Source: Lachnospiraceae bacterium A2 (lineage in GTDB: Bacteria > Bacillota > Clostridia > Lachnospirales > Lachnospiraceae). From it: DNA of 64,000 nt. The position numbers were made by a program, and so were the translations under genes. A model generated the notes under the pieces. It did no database searches and was not told the origin of the DNA. It worked only from the letters and a program-made list of their open reading frames with translations. The stretch's first letter is position 1; each line of letters opens with the position of its first letter. Of the stretch, positions 59,409 to 64,000 are shown piece after piece. The stretch lies in assembly GCA_000403315.2 (NCBI GenBank), contig KE159638.1:186001-250000 (forward strand). Reading direction: 5' to 3'.

Positions 59409-60596
59409 ATGGAAAAAAGATTATTTACATCAGAATCAGTAACAGAAGGCCATCCAGATAAGCTCTGCGATGCAGTGTCCGATGCGATTTTAGACGCATT
59501 GATGGCACAGGACCCTATGAGCCGGGTAGCCTGTGAAACAGCGGCCTGCACCGGGTTTGTGCTGGTGACAGGGGAAATTACCACCAAAGCTGACATTGAT
59601 ATCCAGCAGATTGTACGGGATACCGTAAATGAAATTGGCTACAACGATGCTGCTACAGGGTTTGACGGGAATACCTGCGCCGTGATGGTAGCGCTGGATA
59701 AGCAGTCCGCAGATATTGCAATGGGCGTGGACAAAGCCCTGGAAGCTAAGGAAAACAAAATGTCTGAGGAAGAACTGGAAGCTATCGGCGCAGGGGATCA
59801 GGGCATGATGTTCGGCTATGCCACCAATGAAACGCCAGAACTGATGCCATACCCTATTTCCCTGGCGCACAGGCTGGCGCTGCAGCTTACGAAAGTCCGC
59901 AAGGACGGCACCCTGACGTACCTGCGCCCAGACGGGAAAACACAGGTTTCTGTGGAATATGACGAGGAAGGCAATCCAAGGCGGCTGGAAGCAGTTGTGC
60001 TCTCTACCCAGCATGATGCAGACGTTACACAGGAGCAGATCCATGCCGATATCAAAAAGCATGTGTTCGACCCCATCCTTCCAAAAGAACTGGTAGACGG
60101 GGAAACAAAGTTTTTCATCAACCCCACCGGGCGTTTTGTGATTGGCGGGCCCCACGGGGATGCTGGCCTGACTGGCCGGAAAATTATCGTAGATACATAC
60201 GGCGGGTATGCACGCCACGGCGGCGGTGCATTTTCCGGCAAGGACTGCACCAAGGTAGACCGTTCCGCAGCTTATGCGTCCCGTTACGTTGCGAAAAATA
60301 TTGTTGCAGCAGGCCTTGCAGAGAAATGTGAAATCCAGCTTTCCTATGCCATTGGTGTGGCACAGCCTACTTCCGTTATGGTAGATACCTTTGGCACAGG
60401 GAAAATTTCCGATGAAAAATTAGTAGAAATCATCCGGGAAAACTTTGACCTGCGTCCGGCAGGAATTATTAAAATGCTGGATTTGCGGCGTCCGATTTAC
60501 AAGCAGACCGCAGCCTATGGGCATTTTGGCCGCAATGATTTGGATTTGCCTTGGGAGGCGACCGATAAGGCAGAGCTTTTGAAAAAATACCTGTAA
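59409..60596 (+). CDS. metK: S-adenosylmethionine synthetase
   Basis: A 395-residue enzyme with [24 protein letters not shown] (ATP/magnesium site), the [12 protein letters not shown] signature, the flexible-loop [19 protein letters not shown] and [19 protein letters not shown]. It makes SAM from methionine and ATP. CAGGAGG precedes the start. The SAM riboswitch upstream is separated from it by about 430 bases containing two dispersed repeats and a second terminator hairpin. A weak TACAAT box lies at about 59389-59394 and might be a new promoter. Confidence 0.96.
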   Translation: MEKRLFTSESVTEGHPDKLCDAVSDAILDALMAQDPMSRVACETAACTGFVLVTGEITTKADIDIQQIVRDTVNEIGYNDAATGFDGNTCAVMVALDKQSADIAMGVDKALEAKENKMSEEELEAIGAGDQGMMFGYATNETPELMPYPISLAHRLALQLTKVRKDGTLTYLRPDGKTQVSVEYDEEGNPRRLEAVVLSTQHDADVTQEQIHADIKKHVFDPILPKELVDGETKFFINPTGRFVIGGPHGDAGLTGRKIIVDTYGGYARHGGGAFSGKDCTKVDRSAAYASRYVAKNIVAAGLAEKCEIQLSYAIGVAQPTSVMVDTFGTGKISDEKLVEIIRENFDLRPAGIIKMLDLRRPIYKQTAAYGHFGRNDLDLPWEATDKAELLKKYL

Positions 60597-60633
60597 CAGC
60601 AGTTTGGTTCCTTCCTGGTTTCCATCGCTTTGT

Positions 60634-60775
60634 GATGGAAACACTTTGTGCATAAAAGCGCTCTGGAAAGCTGGCTTTTCAGAGCGCTTTTTGTGCAAGA
60701 TGTCTATGCTGCCAAAGGCAGCAAGACCTTTTGGCTCTATAGTATCGGCTATTATAAAAAATGGGGAAACTCAAA
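60634..60775 (+). repeat. Dispersed 142-bp repeat, copy B
   Basis: Near-identical to 40361-40503. The hairpin AGCGCTCTGGAAAGC/GCTTTTCAGAGCGCT followed by T5 lies within it and would terminate metK. Then come GCTGCC-AAA-GGCAGC and the same TATAAAAAATGGGGAAACTC end. Confidence 0.88.
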
Positions 60776-60863
60776 AAAATATTGCATATTGTAATTGAAA
60801 TCAGCATATGCTATTATGCCATTAGGCAAAACGTAGCAAATAGTCCATGCAGGACAGCAAACA

Positions 60864-60896
60864 AAATCCCCGGAGCGTCTACCTCCGGGGATTTTT
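60864..60896 (+). terminator. Terminator upstream of the recombinase gene
   Basis: AAATCCCCGGAG (60864-60875) pairs with CTCCGGGGATTT (60883-60894), with T5 following. It isolates the recombinase unit from metK. Confidence 0.85.
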
Positions 60897-61026
60897 ATAT
60901 TCTTAGTTTCGCCAAATATAAACGTGTCAGTACACTGTTTTCAAAAAGCATCCAAAACCCCGCATAGAATCTTGATTCCGTTATATACTTATCTTTATCA
61001 CAAACCAAGCGATAAGGAGAATTCAT

Positions 61027-61893
61027 ATGAAAAAATATATCACGGAAAAAAATCTCAACGCCTACCGGGAGCACTTATATGAAGAAGAAAAAAGCCCTGC
61101 CACCATCCGGAAATACATGTGCGACTTACGGAAACTTTCTGCTTATCTGGGCACACAGGAACTCACCAAAAAGAAAATGATTGCATACAAAGAAATGCTT
61201 CGCTCCAGCAGCCAATACCAGCTAAGCAGCATTAATTCCTTCCTGACGGCATCCAACTGCTTTTTTGACTATATGGGATGGTATGAATGTAAGGTTAAGA
61301 CTTTCCGGGTGCAGAAAGAGGTGTTCCTCCCGGAATATAAAAACCTCACAAAAGCAGAATACCAAAAACTGGTACAAGCCGCCAGCCAAAGCGGCAGGCA
61401 GCGTCTGTCCCTCATATTAGAAACCATCTGCGCCACAGGCATCCGCATCAGCGAACTGGCGGAAATTACGGTAGCCGGGGCAAAGCATGGGATGGCAGAC
61501 ATCTACTGTAAAGGCAAGGCCAGAAAAGTCCTGATTCCGAAGCCCTTGCAGAAAAAACTTCTTTATTATATTGGAAAAAAAGGGTTAAGGCAAGGTCCAG
61601 TATTCCAGACCGCAGGAAAGAAACCTGTAGACCGGAGCAACATCTGGAAAGAAATGAAAGAAATCTGTAAACTTGCAGGGGTCAGGGAGGAGAAAGTATT
61701 TCCCCATAACCTGCGGCATCTCTTTGCAAAATCATTCTATCAAATCGAAAAAGACATCGCAAGGCTGGCAGACGTGCTTGGGCACAGCAATATCGAAACA
61801 ACAAGGATTTATATTAAGACCACTGGGCAGGAGCACCGAAGGCAATTGGAGCACATGGGGCTTGTGTCAGAGAGGTGCAGAGATACAACATAA
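61027..61893 (+). CDS. Tyrosine recombinase (XerC/invertase-like)
   Basis: A 288-residue integrase-family protein. The N-terminal SAM-like core-binding domain (about 1-95) has SPATIRKYMCDLRKLSAYL. The catalytic domain has arginine in ATGIRISELAEI, lysine in CKGKARKVLIPK, HNLRHLFA (H and R), LGHSNIETT (H) and the nucleophile tyrosine in RIYIKT. All active residues are present. It is not next to phage genes. Instead its stop codon lies inside the left 18-bp inverted repeat of an invertible-looking segment, so it most likely flips that segment. AAGGAG precedes the start. Confidence 0.92.
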   Translation: MKKYITEKNLNAYREHLYEEEKSPATIRKYMCDLRKLSAYLGTQELTKKKMIAYKEMLRSSSQYQLSSINSFLTASNCFFDYMGWYECKVKTFRVQKEVFLPEYKNLTKAEYQKLVQAASQSGRQRLSLILETICATGIRISELAEITVAGAKHGMADIYCKGKARKVLIPKPLQKKLLYYIGKKGLRQGPVFQTAGKKPVDRSNIWKEMKEICKLAGVREEKVFPHNLRHLFAKSFYQIEKDIARLADVLGHSNIETTRIYIKTTGQEHRRQLEHMGLVSERCRDTT

Positions 61894-62103
61894 TGAAAAT
61901 TATGTTGTTTTGTTAGATTATACCATCCATACCAGCCTATTTCAAGGTGAAAAATGTAATTTTGGGTACACGGGCATATTACATAATAATGAAAAAAAGC
62001 AGCTTAAGGATAGAAGAACACCTGGCCCATAACCTGCGGGAATAAATAGTTTCCTGTGAAAACCAGCGGTTTTTCCCCTTCCACCACATAATTTTCATTA
62101 TGT
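61888..62103. repeat. Inverted repeats bounding a 180-bp candidate invertible segment
   Basis: ACATAATGAAAATTATGT at 61888-61905 and its exact reverse complement at 62086-62103 bound 180 bases (61906-62085). Each repeat is itself a dyad (ACATAAT and ATTATGT arms around GAAA), as are core sites bound by a pair of tyrosine recombinase subunits with an asymmetric spacer. The recombinase gene ends in the left copy and the surface-protein leader begins at the right copy. Confidence 0.8.
61917..61945 (-). promoter_or_regulatory. Promoter inside the invertible segment, now facing the recombinase
   Basis: On the minus strand TTGAAA (61940-61945) and TATAAT (61917-61922) have an exact 17-base spacer. 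In the present orientation it reads leftward, antisense into the recombinase gene. After inversion it would point right and start a leader of about 60 bases before the gene at 62144. Confidence 0.75.
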
Positions 62104-62143
62104 GGTAAATGTTCATGTTCAATTTTATGGAAGGAGAATCAGG

Positions 62144-64000
62144 ATGGAGAAAAAGACAGGAATATGGAAACGGCTGCTGTCTATGCTGCTTGCGGCGGCA
62201 GTGATGGTTACTGCGCAGGGAATGCCGGCATTTGCGGAAACAGGCTACACAGGCGCATATAATCCCTCATATGATGCTGGCAGCGATGATACAACATGGC
62301 ATTACATTACATTTGGCAGCTATCCACAGACGGAAGTGGACGGGGAAGAACTGACAGAGGAAATCACCCAGGCAACCTACGATGGGGCAGGGGATGCATG
62401 GGTAGATGGGGTGAAATACCGCAGGCTTAGCAAAACCAATACAGATAACAGCGACTATTTCGGGACGGAAGCTTACCGTTACTTTAAATGGGAAAAGATT
62501 GACTGGCGTGTCATTAACGAAGACGAGGACGGAATACTTACAGTGATGGCAGACCAAGGGCTTGACTGTAAGAAATATAATGAGGGGTCTAACTCGGCTT
62601 CATGGGGGAACGCCAGTATCCGTGAATGGCTGAACCAAACTTTTTATAATACGGCGTTTAACAGCAGTGAACAGGGGAATATACAGTATAATGCAGGGGA
62701 TAAGGTTTGCTTGCTTACGGATGAACAGGCAGTGAACACAGAATATGGCTTTTCCGATGACTCTGCCCAAAACTCCCTTAGCAGGCGTAGGAAGGCCACT
62801 GCCTATGCCAATGCAAGGGGGGCTTTTGTTGATGCGCAAAGCGGTTATGAAGGGAACTGCTGGTGGTGGCTGCGCCCTCGGTCTGAATATTCATCCGATG
62901 CGAAACGGGTAACTAAGGAAGGGGTCATAGAAGCTTGGGATTTGACAAAAACATATGGCGCAGTAATTCCGGTACTTAAGATAAAGCAGGATACCACAAG
63001 TACCCTTAACCCGTCTTACAATTCTGGTACTGATAAAACGGAATGGAATTATGTATCTTTTGGCAGCTATCCCCAGGCAGAAATAGATGCAGAAAACGAC
63101 AGGGCTTTGTATGTGCAGTTGGAGAATGCTACGTATGTGGATGGTGAAGTGGAAATTGATGGAACCAAATACAGCAGGATACAAAAAGGCGACGCAGGGA
63201 CAGCAAATTTTGGGGATGCAGAATACCGTTATTTTAAGTGGGAACCTATTAGATGGAAGATTTTGCGGCAAAATGACTCAACATTGTTCCTTATGGCAGA
63301 TAAGGCGCTGGATGCTAGGCAATATGATGATATGTCCGCTTCTGTTTGGCAGGATTCTGCCCTCCGTACTTGGCTGAATGATGCATTTTACCAGAAAGCA
63401 TTTACCCAGTATGAGCGGAATGCAATTGCAAGCCAGTGGGTGCAGAATGAAGCAAATCCATCTTATGCAATAGACGGAGGGGATGAAACTTTAGATAACG
63501 TGTACCTGCTGTCTATTCAGGAAGCGGAAACTTCTGTCAATGGGTTCCGGGGAGATGGTTCTGCAACGTCCAGCCGCCAGATTCCGGCAAGCAGTTATGC
63601 ATACCGGATGGGAGCATATGTGAATGAAAGTGGTAATAGCCGATGCTGGCTTCGCTCTCCGGGCAATAGCAGTTCTTATACAGCAAATATTGATGTAGAA
63701 GGCAGAGTTGATAGGTCTGGGCAGGACAAGTCTTATTTTAATGCGGTTGTGCCAGTCCTGCATGTAAGCAAGGGGTCATCCGCATGGTCTTTGGTAGAAA
63801 ATGAAGGGCAGTCCTTGCAGGTATCTCCACAGGGCGGGAGTTATTGGCCAATACAGGAGAACGATAGCTTGACTCTTAATGTAAAGGCTACAGATGGCCA
63901 TCCTTTTGGATACACATATCAATGGTATTGTGCTCCAACTGCGGAAGGGAAAGGTACTAGAATAGACGGGGCAACGTCTTCCAGCTATACCATAGAAAAT
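62144..64000 (+). CDS. Secreted DUF6273-type repeat protein (runs off the window)
   Basis: An open frame of 619 codons continues past the end. It has a signal peptide (residues 1-31, MEKKTGIWKRLLSMLLAAAV...AFA). Two similar domains of about 240 residues follow, beginning TTWHYITFGSYPQTEVDG (about residue 50) and TEWNYVSFGSYPQAEIDA (about 303). Each contains YRYFKWE, LTVMADQGLDCKKYN or LFLMADKALDARQYD, IREWLNQTFYNTAF or LRTWLNDAFYQKAF, and an arginine/tryptophan-rich CWWWLRPR or CWLRSPG. An Ig-like part (LTLNVKATDG...YTYQWYC) begins after about 565. These are features of DUF6273 surface proteins. AAGGAG precedes ATG 62144. Expression probably depends on the invertible promoter. Confidence 0.88.
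   Translation, partial: MEKKTGIWKRLLSMLLAAAVMVTAQGMPAFAETGYTGAYNPSYDAGSDDTTWHYITFGSYPQTEVDGEELTEEITQATYDGAGDAWVDGVKYRRLSKTNTDNSDYFGTEAYRYFKWEKIDWRVINEDEDGILTVMADQGLDCKKYNEGSNSASWGNASIREWLNQTFYNTAFNSSEQGNIQYNAGDKVCLLTDEQAVNTEYGFSDDSAQNSLSRRRKATAYANARGAFVDAQSGYEGNCWWWLRPRSEYSSDAKRVTKEGVIEAWDLTKTYGAVIPVLKIKQDTTSTLNPSYNSGTDKTEWNYVSFGSYPQAEIDAENDRALYVQLENATYVDGEVEIDGTKYSRIQKGDAGTANFGDAEYRYFKWEPIRWKILRQNDSTLFLMADKALDARQYDDMSASVWQDSALRTWLNDAFYQKAFTQYERNAIASQWVQNEANPSYAIDGGDETLDNVYLLSIQEAETSVNGFRGDGSATSSRQIPASSYAYRMGAYVNESGNSRCWLRSPGNSSSYTANIDVEGRVDRSGQDKSYFNAVVPVLHVSKGSSAWSLVENEGQSLQVSPQGGSYWPIQENDSLTLNVKATDGHPFGYTYQWYCAPTAEGKGTRIDGATSSSYTIEN

Overview
The window looks like a chromosome segment of a low-to-mid GC, spore-forming-type Firmicute, most probably a gut Lachnospiraceae (class Clostridia). 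Supporting signs are strong AGGAGG ribosome sites, consensus TTGACA/TATAAT promoters, an S-box (SAM-I) riboswitch near metK, a YesM/YesN two-component pair driving a sugar ABC operon, HPr-like and GlpP genes, and the CsbB/GtrA/YfhO glycosylation trio. The genus cannot be fixed from the sequence alone.

Layout. 1-7.84 kb is the right part of an integrated phage-like island. It has a candidate type I toxin/antisense RNA pair, a repressor/Cro switch with operators, an excisionase-like protein, a RepA-like AAA ATPase, several orphan small genes, then a scaffold plus major capsid pair under its own promoter. No terminase, portal, tail or integrase is visible. It ends at a tRNA-3'-end-like site. 7.84-15.1 kb is a mobile-element graveyard: a KTR-protein pseudogene, a MerR(TipAS)/ABC efflux module split by an intact IS110-family element, TnpV, exonuclease, group II intron and transposase remnants, and a GNAT gene behind a long hairpin leader. 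15.4-23.3 kb holds a PepSY lipoprotein, endonuclease III, a DUF1015 protein, a MocR regulator, a small alarmone synthetase, a chemoreceptor and a DUF3788 protein. 23.4-31.7 kb is a coherent sugar-uptake locus: a YesN-type regulator and YesM-type kinase followed by a YtfQ/YtfR/YtfT/YjfF-like ABC importer. 32-36.2 kb is a GtrB-GtrA-YfhO envelope-glycosylation operon, divergent from an OmpR-type two-component pair. 38.6-50.1 kb carries GreA, a CsoR-like metal sensor with a His-rich extension, GlpP, two duplicated XRE regulators, an SDR, HPF, Ddl, MurF, an HPr-like protein without phosphorylation sites, a HAD phosphatase and a GH13 amylosucrase-like enzyme. 50.4-52.4 kb is a two-gene Septu-like (PtuA/PtuB) antiphage module. 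52.7-60.6 kb has a LacI regulator, PlsC, a PrcB-domain lipoprotein, MurA, an HD-GYP protein and metK.

The most interesting system is at the right edge (61.0-64.0 kb). A tyrosine recombinase gene is followed by a 180-bp segment bounded by exact 18-bp inverted repeats. The segment carries a consensus promoter that now points backwards, away from a large secreted repeat protein that starts just beyond the right repeat. This has the architecture of a self-contained phase-variation switch, here in the OFF orientation.

Several families of dispersed hairpin repeats recur through the housekeeping part (about 31.7, 40.4, 43.2, 53.7, 59.0-59.4 and 60.6 kb). Two of them lie between the SAM riboswitch and metK. 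All functional calls come from reading the sequence and family knowledge; no database search was run.
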